Shown here: positions 52,525 through 61,731 of the stretch, piece after piece | How positions within the stretch are numbered: the first letter of the stretch is position 1 | Layout of the letters: each line of letters opens with the position of its first letter | Assembly: GCA_913058335.1 (NCBI GenBank) | Contig: CAJXPX010000001.1 | Coordinates: 62,001 to 126,000, forward strand | From: an uncultured Hyphomonadaceae bacterium | GTDB taxonomy: Bacteria; Pseudomonadota; Alphaproteobacteria; Caulobacterales; Maricaulaceae | Length of the DNA stretch: 64,000 bases | Reading direction: 5' to 3' | Made by a program: the position numbers and the translations under genes | Notes under the pieces: generated by a model | The model's input: only the letters and a program-made list of their open reading frames with translations | Told to the model about the DNA's origin: nothing | The model's database searches: none

Positions 52525-54339
52525 ATGATTTGGGAGTGTGCTGATAAAAGTGTTGTCTGGCTGGAACGGGCCCTACTCTCTCGACACGATCCCACAATCA
52601 AAAATTCAGCCCATTTACTATTTTGTTCACCTAACTGCAAAATTGAAAATTTCTCCAATTTATGTAATTTGTTTGACCTCCAACAAGCTTCGAACTTATC
52701 TACTGTTTTATTGGCAGGGTGGAACCATTGGGGCACTGACCTCGCAAGCCATTTAAGGGGAGCTTTTTCTTTCGCGCTCTATGATTCTTCATCAAAATCA
52801 GTTTATGTGGCGAGAGATATATCCGGTATATGCCCCCTATATTACTATCTTGATAAGACATTGATAGTTCTGGGAGGGTCATCCCGCAAGGTTCGGGCCT
52901 TGTTGAAACCGGATTTAAAACTTAATCCTTTAATGCTCGCCGATTTTTTAAATGGTGTATGGTTAGATAATGAGCACACATTTTTCCAAGGCATAAAAAG
53001 ACTTAAGCCAGCGAATTGGATGTGTATTACTTCGAACGCGGAACAAAAAAATGTTTATTGGTCTGTTTCGAATATTGGTAAAAACATTTTTTATGCGAAC
53101 CCGGCCGAGGAATTTGCGCGCCGCTTTAATCGCGCCGTTGCCCATTATCACACCGATGAAAAAACAGCTTTAATGTTAAGTGGAGGCCTGGACTCATCAG
53201 CTATTGCTGTAAGTTTGAAAGAGCAAAAACAATCCAAAGACCCGCTCACTTGTGTGTCACTGACCTACCCTGAAACAGAGGGCTGGGCGGATAAAACTCA
53301 TCTTGAAACGATGCGCAATTATCTGAATGTCGACCTCGAAACATTTCCAAGTGATTTGCATGATCCCTTGTCCGAAATGGCGCATTGGTTGAAAGTTATG
53401 GACGGCCCATATTTGCCTTACGGGCATTCAGTTTCTTTCAGATTACTCAGAATTGCTAAGGATTTAGGATGCTCTTATGTCTTTTCCGGCCACGGTGGGG
53501 ATGAGGTTATTTCCTATGGATATGGTAGAGCCAATGAACTCGCGGCATCAAGACAATGGTTGAAACTTTGGAAGGAAAGCGCGGGTATATCGGCAATTTA
53601 CAAAGACAATCGTTTGGCAATATTTTACCGATACCTTGCCCACATAGGATTAATTCGTCGTTTTCAGACTAAGATGAATTATAAGAAGGGAAAAGGCGCC
53701 ATGGAAGCCTTGACCGCACATTCAAGTTTATCAAATAAACTCCAGAGAAATGTTGCTGTTGGCCGCTATTCTCAAAAAGTTGCTGCAGAGAGACTCGACC
53801 ATACTGAACGCACAATACACGAAGAAGCACTGACCCATCCTTTGCAATCAACGTCACTTGAAGTTTTCGCTCTATGCGCAGAGGCTTCCGGAGTAAAAGT
53901 TTGCCTTCCATTCTTTAATCAAGATCTCATCGAGTTTTGTCTCTCATTGCCCTCTGAATGGAAAATGCGAAATGGATTGACCCGTTATATTCTCCGGCAG
54001 GGCATGAAAGGGAAAATGCCTGACACAGTTAGGTTGAGACAAGATAAATTTGACTTCGGCAACAACTTTAAACGTGGCTTACTATCAAACACATCACGCC
54101 TCTTAGACCTTACTGACCCCACGCTTAATGCCATAGAAGATTTTGTAAATATAGAATGGCTAGCTGAACTCCGCACGAAAGTTACTCTCGCAAAAGCTGA
54201 TATAACCATCGTAGAAGCCTTTTTCTTGTGGCGTGTAGCCATTCTAAGCCTCTGGCTGGAAATTATGAAAACACCCATTGAGAGGCCAAAATTCAAAGCT
54301 CTGGAAGTAAATCATTCCTCCTGCCAAATAAGAGATTAA
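52525..54339 (+). CDS. Lasso peptide cyclase (C), asparagine-synthetase-like
   Basis: The 604-residue protein has a glutaminase-like N-terminal half that lacks the catalytic Cys2 of true asparagine synthetase (it begins MIWEC, not MCG). The synthetase half carries the PP-loop LMLSGGLDSSAIAVSL (Ser219-Ser224). Lasso C enzymes use ATP to adenylate the Asp or Glu side chain (here predicted Asp9 of the core) and close the macrolactam around the threaded tail. Position between B2 and the kinase fits. A housekeeping AsnB is ruled out by the missing cysteine and the context. Confidence 0.9.
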   Translation: MIWECADKSVVWLERALLSRHDPTIKNSAHLLFCSPNCKIENFSNLCNLFDLQQASNLSTVLLAGWNHWGTDLASHLRGAFSFALYDSSSKSVYVARDISGICPLYYYLDKTLIVLGGSSRKVRALLKPDLKLNPLMLADFLNGVWLDNEHTFFQGIKRLKPANWMCITSNAEQKNVYWSVSNIGKNIFYANPAEEFARRFNRAVAHYHTDEKTALMLSGGLDSSAIAVSLKEQKQSKDPLTCVSLTYPETEGWADKTHLETMRNYLNVDLETFPSDLHDPLSEMAHWLKVMDGPYLPYGHSVSFRLLRIAKDLGCSYVFSGHGGDEVISYGYGRANELAASRQWLKLWKESAGISAIYKDNRLAIFYRYLAHIGLIRRFQTKMNYKKGKGAMEALTAHSSLSNKLQRNVAVGRYSQKVAAERLDHTERTIHEEALTHPLQSTSLEVFALCAEASGVKVCLPFFNQDLIEFCLSLPSEWKMRNGLTRYILRQGMKGKMPDTVRLRQDKFDFGNNFKRGLLSNTSRLLDLTDPTLNAIEDFVNIEWLAELRTKVTLAKADITIVEAFFLWRVAILSLWLEIMKTPIERPKFKALEVNHSSCQIRD

Positions 54340-54344
54340 GCGAA

Positions 54345-55271
54345 ATGGAATTATTCAAATATAGAGCTTTTGGTTTGACCATTCAGAGCGATATTGAATT
54401 TTCAGAATTAGCAGATGAGGCTTTTTTATCCAAAGCCATTGACCTGAAAATAGAAACTACAAATTTGGGCGTTGAAATTCCTAATCTAACTGAGGCAGAA
54501 CCATTCATAGATTTTGAAGCTCCAGATGGAGTTACGATGGTATGGCCCGGTGCAGCGGCAATTCGAATTCGATCCAATCAGCATGTAGAAGTTCAAAAAT
54601 ATCCAAATGTTCCCGAGAATTATATGGCTTTTCCCATATTAGGGCCAGTTATGGGCTGGATATTACATCAGCGTGGGAAGCTCGTTTTGCATTCCAGCGC
54701 AGTCGTAATTGACGACGTAAGCTTTGCCTTTTTGGGAGATAAAATGGCCGGAAAATCAACTACGGCCTCTGCATTTCTAAGAAATGGCGCTAAACTAATA
54801 ACAGATGATTTATTGGTAATTGACATAAATGATGGTGCTGTTCCGACAGTACAACCTTCATTTGCACAATTAAAACTCAATGAAAACTCGGCTGAACACG
54901 TATCTCCACCAGACTCTCATGCGCTCCCGCTTGTGATGGAAGGCTTTGAAAAACGCCAATATCGGTTGGAAACTATGGTTTCCAAAACCGTTCCGTTAGA
55001 TGCGTGCTTTATACTAAGGCGCTGCAGCGAGACACCACAAATCGAGTGGCTATCTTCGAGTGACGCACTTAAATTTTTAATTCGCTTCAGCTATTTTGTA
55101 AGGTTTGGCTCGGCTCCAAGCCAATATCAGGAAAGAGCATTACATTTCAAAAATTGCGTTACTTTAACTCAACACACTCAATTCGGGATACTAAACATCC
55201 CAGCAAGTTTAAATGAACTGGACAAAACCGTAGAGGTTTTGCGGAACGAAATGAGAAGGCGTTTAATTTGA
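54345..55271 (+). CDS. HprK-like kinase of the lasso cluster
   Basis: The 308-residue protein carries a C-terminal-half P-loop GDKMAGKSTTASAFL (residues 131-145) followed by KLITDDLLVID, as in HPr kinase/phosphorylase-related proteins. The flanking LHSSAVVIDDVSFAFLG also matches. In paeninodin-type clusters the homologue phosphorylates the C-terminal serine of the precursor. Here the precursor also ends in serine, so the same chemistry is inferred. The stop overlaps the exporter start (TTGA). Confidence 0.85.
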   Translation: MELFKYRAFGLTIQSDIEFSELADEAFLSKAIDLKIETTNLGVEIPNLTEAEPFIDFEAPDGVTMVWPGAAAIRIRSNQHVEVQKYPNVPENYMAFPILGPVMGWILHQRGKLVLHSSAVVIDDVSFAFLGDKMAGKSTTASAFLRNGAKLITDDLLVIDINDGAVPTVQPSFAQLKLNENSAEHVSPPDSHALPLVMEGFEKRQYRLETMVSKTVPLDACFILRRCSETPQIEWLSSSDALKFLIRFSYFVRFGSAPSQYQERALHFKNCVTLTQHTQFGILNIPASLNELDKTVEVLRNEMRRRLI

Positions 55272-57046
55272 GCCTTTCCAATATAATAAACTTCCTGAGG
55301 TTTTCTTGGTCTTTAACCAATGGAAGAGTTGCCATCGGACTTTTTTTAACGACTTTGGTGAGCTTAACCGAAGGCTTATCCCTTGTCTTGTTAATCCCAA
55401 TAGTTGCTGTGGCGGCAAAACAGGAAACGGCTTCAGGCTTGGATATTCCTCTTATTGGTCAACAATTCTATACTCCGTCAATTGGCCTCAGTGGGCTTCT
55501 CATAATTTTTATTATTTTGATCACGCTTCAGGCATTTCTTTCCCGGTATAAAAACCTTTACAACCAGAAAGTTCTCCACGATGCCGCAGATAAAATGCGA
55601 AATAATCTTTTTATGAAGATTGGAATGGCAAAATGGAGCGCCATTCGGTCTCGCAGAACGAGTGACCTCAACCAGGTGTTGACGTATGATGTGGAACGAA
55701 TAGTAACCGCTATTCGAAACGCTCAGACACTTTTACAGAACATGGTTATGTTTATTGTCTATATGGGCATTGCGGCGCTTGTATCATGGAAGATGGCGAT
55801 TTTTGCTGCCATTGTTGGAGGGATGTTGTTCTCATTGTTGTATCCGGTCAGACGCAAAGCAACAGCTTACGGACGTGAAATGACACATCTATTTGAAGCG
55901 CAAAACCATACTATTCTAGAATTTATTTCGAATCTTAGGCTCATAAAGTCTTTCACCTTTGAGCGGCAAAACAGTAAAGTGTATTCGGACTACCTCGCCC
56001 ACTTTCGCAAGAGTGTTGTGGATTTTCTGGCACTGTCCTCAATGGGGACGGTAATATTTCAAATTGGCGCTGCAGTGAGTGCAGCCTTATTTGTTTGGCT
56101 GGCATTGCGGGTTTACAATATGAACCTCGCTCAGATTAGTATTTTGATTTTGATCTTCGTGCGATTGACACCGCGCTTTAATATTATTCAAGAGGCTGCT
56201 CAGCAATTTCTTACAAATGTAGCCGCCAGCTCAAATTATAAAAAGACAATTGATTATTTCGATGAGCGGCAAGAATCTGACCCAGACATAAAACTCCCAA
56301 CCCCGATATTAACGAAAGCCATTCATGTTAATCAGGTATCTGTAATATATGAGCATGCGAAAAGGCCAGCCTTAAAGGAAGTCAACCTAAAAATTGATGC
56401 TAATAAAATCACAGCTTTAATTGGCCCTTCAGGTAGCGGTAAAAGTACACTTGCTGATCTTTTGATGGGGCTGACTGAACCTGATGAAGGCGAGATCTTA
56501 ATTGATGCCGCGCTTTTACAAACTACCTCACTGAGAACTTGGCGCGCTTCGGTAGGTGTTGTTTCTCAAGAGGCAACTTTGTTGAATGATACAGTCTTAG
56601 CAAACCTGAAACTAGGCAATCCCCTCGCTACGGCAGACGAATGCTGGGACGCATTAAATCGCGCCCGAATTGGTGACTTCATACGAAGCCTTCCAGACGG
56701 ATTGAACACTTTAGCAGGAGATCGGGGAACGCGTTTTTCAGGCGGGGAGCGGCAAAGGCTGACATTGGCAAGAGCCCTCCTGCGAAAACCTCAACTTCTA
56801 ATACTTGATGAAGCTACGAGCGCGCTAGATTGGGAAAACCAGCGCCAAATAATAGAAGCAGTTAAAGCGCTAAGGGGAGAGCTGACGATAGTTGTAATTG
56901 CTCATCGGTCTTCTCTCGTAACTTTTGCAGATAATATTGTAGCGTTGGATGAAGGGCAAATCATAGAAAATGGGTCTTACACGTCGCTAAGAGCTAACCC
57001 GTTAAGTAGGCTTTCACTTATGATCGAAGGGGATAGCCAAGAATAA
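55268..57046 (+). CDS. Lasso peptide ABC exporter (D)
   Basis: The 592-residue half-transporter has six membrane helices (about 20-310) and an ATPase domain with Walker A GPSGSGKST, signature FSGGERQR and Walker B LLILDEATSALD. The start is TTG, overlapping the kinase stop by four bases, with AAGG about ten bases upstream. As the last gene of the lasso operon it probably exports the mature peptide and gives self-protection. It has no peptidase C39 domain, consistent with B2 doing the leader cleavage. It converges with the next gene with only three bases between stops. Confidence 0.9.
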   Translation: MSLSNIINFLRFSWSLTNGRVAIGLFLTTLVSLTEGLSLVLLIPIVAVAAKQETASGLDIPLIGQQFYTPSIGLSGLLIIFIILITLQAFLSRYKNLYNQKVLHDAADKMRNNLFMKIGMAKWSAIRSRRTSDLNQVLTYDVERIVTAIRNAQTLLQNMVMFIVYMGIAALVSWKMAIFAAIVGGMLFSLLYPVRRKATAYGREMTHLFEAQNHTILEFISNLRLIKSFTFERQNSKVYSDYLAHFRKSVVDFLALSSMGTVIFQIGAAVSAALFVWLALRVYNMNLAQISILILIFVRLTPRFNIIQEAAQQFLTNVAASSNYKKTIDYFDERQESDPDIKLPTPILTKAIHVNQVSVIYEHAKRPALKEVNLKIDANKITALIGPSGSGKSTLADLLMGLTEPDEGEILIDAALLQTTSLRTWRASVGVVSQEATLLNDTVLANLKLGNPLATADECWDALNRARIGDFIRSLPDGLNTLAGDRGTRFSGGERQRLTLARALLRKPQLLILDEATSALDWENQRQIIEAVKALRGELTIVVIAHRSSLVTFADNIVALDEGQIIENGSYTSLRANPLSRLSLMIEGDSQE

Positions 57047-57049
57047 TAA

Positions 57050-57967
57050 TCAAGCATACTCCTTAAGAATTGTAGGCTTTAAACGGTAAGATAAGGCCCC
57101 GGCATGTAGATAGGCGCGCGCCCACCACCCTCGTGACTTATAGGTGCCGGGAATTGTCAGTAACGTCATGACTGTGCATACCAAAAGTTTCATACCGGCT
57201 GATAGAAACAGCATACGATAAGCTTGTGGGTCAAAGTCTTTACAAAGTAGTCCATGAGTTTGACCGGATCTAAATTTACGTGTTTTCACCCACTCCATAT
57301 TCGCTCGCCCCGGAGGGACGGGTTCCAAAACGCGAGAGTCAGGACAATACTTAATTTTTCCCCCTAGGTTCGATAGTTCGCGGAAGAAGATCGTATCCTC
57401 TCCACCCGTTTTCCCAAGTTCGGGCCGGAATCGGAGATCGTGAGATTTTATGAAGTCCATGTCGAGTAGCGCGTTGCTTGTATAGGCGTTTTCAGTACGG
57501 CCCGTCAGGCGATTAGAATGAAAATCACATCGCATTAACCAAGCTGGCATATCTTCAGAATATATGGCTTCGCATTGACCAATCACAACTTCGTAGCCTT
57601 CCTTATTTTCCATCAACTTGGTGAGCCATTGTGGCTCCGCAGTTTCATCATCATCGATTAATGCTAGCCACCTCCCCTGTGCCGCATCCAGGGCCGCATT
57701 GCGAGCGATAGAGATGTTTTTCGCTGGTGCGTGAACATATCCTAATGGAAATTTGAACTGCTCAGAAAACTTTTCAACTTCGGAGCGTAATTGATCTGTT
57801 TCATCATTATCAATAACCACTACATTTATTGCAAAATCCTGAAGGTCAGTAAGATTTTCAAACGAAGTTAAAGTCTCGAACAAAGATTGTCGACGAAACG
57901 TGCAGACTGCAATCGTTATTCTTGAATCCATCTTCTCTTGAGTTTTTTGGAGATATGTTACCGACAT
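57050..57967 (-). CDS. Glycosyltransferase family 2
   Basis: The 305-residue GT2 protein has RITIAVCTFRRQSLFETLTS, VVIDND, ISIARNAALDAAQGRWLALI and the DDDE metal motif (ALIDDDETAEPQW). LGKTGGEDTIFFREL follows. The last 60 residues include a hydrophobic helix. ATG at 57967 lies directly after the stop of the Wzy/ligase gene; an ATG 12 codons in is an alternative. It is part of the exopolysaccharide operon that reads against the lasso cluster. Confidence 0.87.
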   Translation of the reverse strand: MSVTYLQKTQEKMDSRITIAVCTFRRQSLFETLTSFENLTDLQDFAINVVVIDNDETDQLRSEVEKFSEQFKFPLGYVHAPAKNISIARNAALDAAQGRWLALIDDDETAEPQWLTKLMENKEGYEVVIGQCEAIYSEDMPAWLMRCDFHSNRLTGRTENAYTSNALLDMDFIKSHDLRFRPELGKTGGEDTIFFRELSNLGGKIKYCPDSRVLEPVPPGRANMEWVKTRKFRSGQTHGLLCKDFDPQAYRMLFLSAGMKLLVCTVMTLLTIPGTYKSRGWWARAYLHAGALSYRLKPTILKEYA

Positions 57968-59236
57968 TCAGGCTTTACCTATCGCGGGAAAATATGTGGG
58001 TCTCAGTCCATATGCCATAACTACGAAAACGATAATGGTCGCAAAATGCATATTCTGAAACCCTATGAGTTCGAAGAAAACTCTAGGGCATTCAAATACG
58101 AATAATGCGCAGCAAAGTATGCCTGAATAGTTAGGTGTCACCATCATGCGTAAAATCAATTTCGCGGCTGCAAAAAATATAACTATCGCGTACAAAGCTA
58201 GGCCTACAAATCCTAAATCCACCAGAATATCGCGTGGTGTGTTATGAAAGTTAAAGCCCGTTCGTGTGGAAATTCCCATAGCCCGCCATAGGTATTCAGC
58301 GTCCAAATTGTTATGCACCCAAAATGAATAATAGCCTCTCCCAAACCACGGTCTCTCAGTGATAAGTTGATCTGCTTTTCTCCATAGAATATCACGGCCA
58401 GTCAGTCCGGCATCTTTCCCACTACTCTCAAGCACTACTTCGAATAGCGGCTCCATCCAGAAATTCATCGTGGATAGCGCGGCTATACCAACAACGATAG
58501 AAATTATAAAAATTGAGGTACGGATGCGTTTGTCAAAGCCTACGGATATCATCCATGCTAATAGGCAAGGTAGAGCAATAATTGTCGCGACCAATGCCCC
58601 CGTCGCTTTGCTCCCCCATAGGGTAAAAATGCCACACAGCAATACAAATAACGCTGTACCGCACCAGACAAACTGGCGCCGGTTCATAGCGAAAAAAATC
58701 ATAGCAAAAGAACAAATAATTGTAAGGGCAGCAGCATCCCCCGACGCGTTTTTAGAGCCTAACAGGCCTGCAAAGGCCCGTCCGCCTGGCCCGCCCCAAC
58801 CAACCCAACGGCCAAATGGTAAACTTAAGCACATATAAATTGCAAAAGAGATAAACAGCCCTTTAAGCAAAGCGTCACGACTGCACCCTGCACCAATGAA
58901 AATTGCAGGGAGCACTGTCATCAAATACAAAAAACCATATCGTAGAGTTCTGGCCGGAGTTTCCGACCACAAAATAGATATCATGGCGAAGGCTGGCAAA
59001 AGCACGAGCGGCCAGCATTTGATTAAAGTTGGATAAAGACGTTCCCATCTCATAAGCACATATGCTGGCGTCACAGCTAAGACTAACAAAGGGGTTAACG
59101 GTCCCAACCAACGATTAAACAAGATGGCTGTAAACGGTATTGCTACAATAATAATGTCTATAAGTTCCGACCGTCGATCAAAGACACCAATTCTTTCATG
59201 CGTCTCGCAATGCAATGGCTCACGAAAACTATTCAT
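57968..59236 (-). CDS. O-antigen ligase/polymerase (Wzy, ExoQ-like)
   Basis: The 422-residue protein has about ten to twelve membrane segments. A periplasmic-loop motif (RDILWRKADQLITERPWFGR, then YYSFWVHNN, then FNFHNTPRDILVDLGFVG) is typical of the Wzy_C/O-antigen ligase family and of ExoQ. It would polymerise repeat units in the Wzx/Wzy route together with the flippase at 46428. It starts five bases after the export lipoprotein's stop, so the two are co-transcribed. Confidence 0.85.
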   Translation of the reverse strand: MNSFREPLHCETHERIGVFDRRSELIDIIIVAIPFTAILFNRWLGPLTPLLVLAVTPAYVLMRWERLYPTLIKCWPLVLLPAFAMISILWSETPARTLRYGFLYLMTVLPAIFIGAGCSRDALLKGLFISFAIYMCLSLPFGRWVGWGGPGGRAFAGLLGSKNASGDAAALTIICSFAMIFFAMNRRQFVWCGTALFVLLCGIFTLWGSKATGALVATIIALPCLLAWMISVGFDKRIRTSIFIISIVVGIAALSTMNFWMEPLFEVVLESSGKDAGLTGRDILWRKADQLITERPWFGRGYYSFWVHNNLDAEYLWRAMGISTRTGFNFHNTPRDILVDLGFVGLALYAIVIFFAAAKLILRMMVTPNYSGILCCALFVFECPRVFFELIGFQNMHFATIIVFVVMAYGLRPTYFPAIGKA

Positions 59237-59241
59237 GGATT

Positions 59242-59814
59242 TTAAAAGTAGCGTTCGCCAATCCGGATCGTATCTCCGGGAGCAATATAAATTGGACGCG
59301 CAGATCGAAGGTCATATTCGCGCTCTTGTGAATCATTCGCCCGGCGAATGTAAACGTGGCGTTGATCAGCGCGGTAAGAAAATCCTCCTGCTAGAGCAAT
59401 TGCCTGTACTGCAGTCAAATCATCTTCGAAATCAAATTTCCCAGGGCGGTCTACTTCTCCTAGAATAAAAAAAGGTCTGTAATTCAACACCTCTACTGTC
59501 ACGCGCGGTTCATTCAGGTACCCGTCTCCAAGCCTAGCTTCTAGGTCCGTTTGTAAGCTCGCAACGGTTCGTCCGGTGACGGGTACATTTCCAACAAGCG
59601 GGAAGGATAGATCACCAGCGGAGGAGACTTGGTACTCAGCATTGAATCTGTCTTCACCGAAAACCGTAATCCGAAGCTGGTCTCCCGGAGCGAGCTTGTA
59701 CTCAATAGCCGTATAAGCTTCCGTTCCGACTGGGGCCGACGTGGTCGAACAGGACGAGAGTCCTAGAACCGAAAAGACTATGACAACAAAAAAAATATTT
59801 GTGTAAAAGCTCAT
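59242..59814 (-). CDS. Polysaccharide export lipoprotein, Wza-like
   Basis: The 190-residue protein has a lipoprotein signal (lipobox LGLSSC). A Poly_export domain follows (YKLAPGDQLRITVFGEDRFNAEYQVS) and a SLBB domain (RPFFILGEVDRPGKFDFED). This short form lacks the long C-terminal region of E. coli Wza, as in many alphaproteobacteria. It forms or supports the outer-membrane exit for exopolysaccharide. It heads the operon with the Wzy-like and GT2 genes. Confidence 0.9.
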   Translation of the reverse strand: MSFYTNIFFVVIVFSVLGLSSCSTTSAPVGTEAYTAIEYKLAPGDQLRITVFGEDRFNAEYQVSSAGDLSFPLVGNVPVTGRTVASLQTDLEARLGDGYLNEPRVTVEVLNYRPFFILGEVDRPGKFDFEDDLTAVQAIALAGGFSYRADQRHVYIRRANDSQEREYDLRSARPIYIAPGDTIRIGERYF

Positions 59815-59904
59815 TCAGCTAGCCCCAATCTTCTGATCAATTCTTGAATGAAGAGTTTAGCACTTGAGTCATTCTGGTGAAAGAATTTGAAGGTGATTTC
59901 ACTC

Positions 59905-60858
59905 TTACCGCCTCCAACGCCCTAAAGCTGCCATAATAGGAATTTTATATAACAAAATTGCAGCAGGCCGACGTAATAATATGCTGATTGCAGAAAATAG
60001 AGCCCCGGATTTAATCTTTTCAATCGACTCAACAAAAGAGAGGCCTGTTTTGATAGAAGCATAGCGGCGGCGGTAAAGCTTAGATTTTGCCTGCTCTCCA
60101 AGCCGCTTTTGTATTTTGTGCTCAGTTTCGACCATTTTTTGGGCATTTTTAACTGAAAGTCTATGTGAGATAGAGTGCCCATGCTTGCGATACATGTAAA
60201 ACGGCCTATTGACGAGTAGATAGCGATAGCCCGATGCGAGCAGACGAACAATAAGTTCATCGTCTTCACCTACACGAAGACGTTCATCATACCGTAGAGT
60301 CTCGGCCCGAATCACACGACTATGGATCATTGGCTTGAGAAATCCGTAGCCAGGCCTCTTCCCAAAAAGAAGGGACCTTTCAAAATAGGAATCTAAAGTG
60401 ACTTCAAATTGATCCTCTTCTATATCAAAATTCACTAGCCTATGCGTTGTCACTTCATCACCAAATATCTCCAAGTCATCTGCTATAAGATCCGCGTTGT
60501 TTGCTGTTGCCACGTCTATTAAATATCGCGATCTTTCGGGCTTTATCAGGTCATCGCTATCCAGAACAGCATACCAATTCCCGCGCATTTCATGTAAGCC
60601 TAAATTTCGGGCCCCACCGGGACCTGAATTTACGGCTGTTCTAATTACCCGAACACGATCGTCCTGCTTTGATAGTTCTTGCGCCACTTCAAGACTGCCA
60701 TCTGTGCTTCCATCATCGATGATAATTACTTCAACTCTGACTCCGCTTTGACCTAAGGCTGATAAAACGGCTGGCACAAGGAAGTTACCAGAATTGTAGG
60801 AAGCGATCACAAAGCTGACGTCTATTTGTGCATCGTCAGCGATTGTCGCGTCGATCAT
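59905..60858 (-). CDS. Glycosyltransferase family 2
   Basis: The 317-residue GT2 protein has DVSFVIASYNSGNFLVPAV, VIIIDDGSTDGSLEVAQ, NSGPGGARNLGLHEMRG and the metal-binding AVLDSDDLIKPER. The later LRVGEDDELIVRLL and the basic C-terminal tail suggest membrane association. It resembles ExoO-type transferases in layout. It is separated by 90 bases from the export lipoprotein gene and is divergent from the phosphatase gene. Confidence 0.87.
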   Translation of the reverse strand: MIDATIADDAQIDVSFVIASYNSGNFLVPAVLSALGQSGVRVEVIIIDDGSTDGSLEVAQELSKQDDRVRVIRTAVNSGPGGARNLGLHEMRGNWYAVLDSDDLIKPERSRYLIDVATANNADLIADDLEIFGDEVTTHRLVNFDIEEDQFEVTLDSYFERSLLFGKRPGYGFLKPMIHSRVIRAETLRYDERLRVGEDDELIVRLLASGYRYLLVNRPFYMYRKHGHSISHRLSVKNAQKMVETEHKIQKRLGEQAKSKLYRRRYASIKTGLSFVESIEKIKSGALFSAISILLRRPAAILLYKIPIMAALGRWRR

Positions 60859-60903
60859 GATTTAGCTCTTACAAACCCACAATTTAATTCATAATAAGCT
60901 ATC

Positions 60904-61731
60904 ATGTTTTTTAAGAAAAACAAAAGACCTCAAACGGTTCGCACTGCGCCGAACGAACGCATTTATGCCATTGGCGACATTCATGGGCGTCATGACCTAT
61001 TGAATGCCTTATTAAAAGTCATCATTGAACAACTTCAAAATGATAACAACTTACCAAACAAAGTCCGATTGATCCTACTTGGGGACATTGTGGATAGGGG
61101 GCCCGATAGTTTAGCCTGCCTTCAAACCATATTTAAACTCACACATGAATATGGCGCAGAACTTATTTTAGGCAACCATGAAGACTTGCTATTACGTACA
61201 ATAGGCGGCGATCAACAGGCGCAAGAAATCTGGCTGAAATTTGGGGGTTTAGAAACCTTGAAAAGTTTAGGCATTACCCCGCCAAAATTTGCGGAAGACA
61301 GTATTGATTTTGGGGAGCGCGTTAGAGAGGCAATCCCGGAGGAGTATATCCAAATGTTGCAGCAAGCCCCGCTCTTTCTTGAAAGCGGAGACTATCTGTT
61401 TGTCCATGCTGGAGTGCGGCCCGGAGTTGATCTGGACAAGCAGGACGACCTTGATCTCTATCTTATACGAGATGAATTTTTACAATCTAAAGAATGGCAT
61501 GGCGCCATGATCGTTCATGGACATTCTATCGTAGATGAGGTGACAATCTGTGAAAACCGTATTGCTGTTGATACTGCAGCTTATAAATCCGGACACTTAT
61601 CTTGTATTATTCTTGAGGGACAACGGCAAGACACCTTGAGTACCAACAAAAATATGAAAAGTATAAAAACCAATCTAAAAACCCAACGCCCAAACGTCCC
61701 TCTTTTTGCAAAGGGGTTTTCACCCGCATGA
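60904..61731 (+). CDS. Metallophosphoesterase, PPP-type phosphatase family
   Basis: The 275-residue protein carries the PPP motifs RIYAIGDIHGRHDLL, LLGDIVDRGPDSL and LGNHEDLLL. YLFVHAGVRPG and a late VHGHSIVDE complete the set. Compared with the first phosphatase in the window (5881-6549) it has an extra 40-residue basic tail. Its stop overlaps the GH16 gene start by four bases, so it is translationally coupled to exopolysaccharide processing. A regulatory phosphatase role is a guess. Confidence 0.87.
   Translation: MFFKKNKRPQTVRTAPNERIYAIGDIHGRHDLLNALLKVIIEQLQNDNNLPNKVRLILLGDIVDRGPDSLACLQTIFKLTHEYGAELILGNHEDLLLRTIGGDQQAQEIWLKFGGLETLKSLGITPPKFAEDSIDFGERVREAIPEEYIQMLQQAPLFLESGDYLFVHAGVRPGVDLDKQDDLDLYLIRDEFLQSKEWHGAMIVHGHSIVDEVTICENRIAVDTAAYKSGHLSCIILEGQRQDTLSTNKNMKSIKTNLKTQRPNVPLFAKGFSPA

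Noticed and set aside
52525..54339. Housekeeping asparagine synthetase
   Set aside because: The catalytic Cys2 of the glutaminase half is missing, and the gene is locked into the lasso operon.
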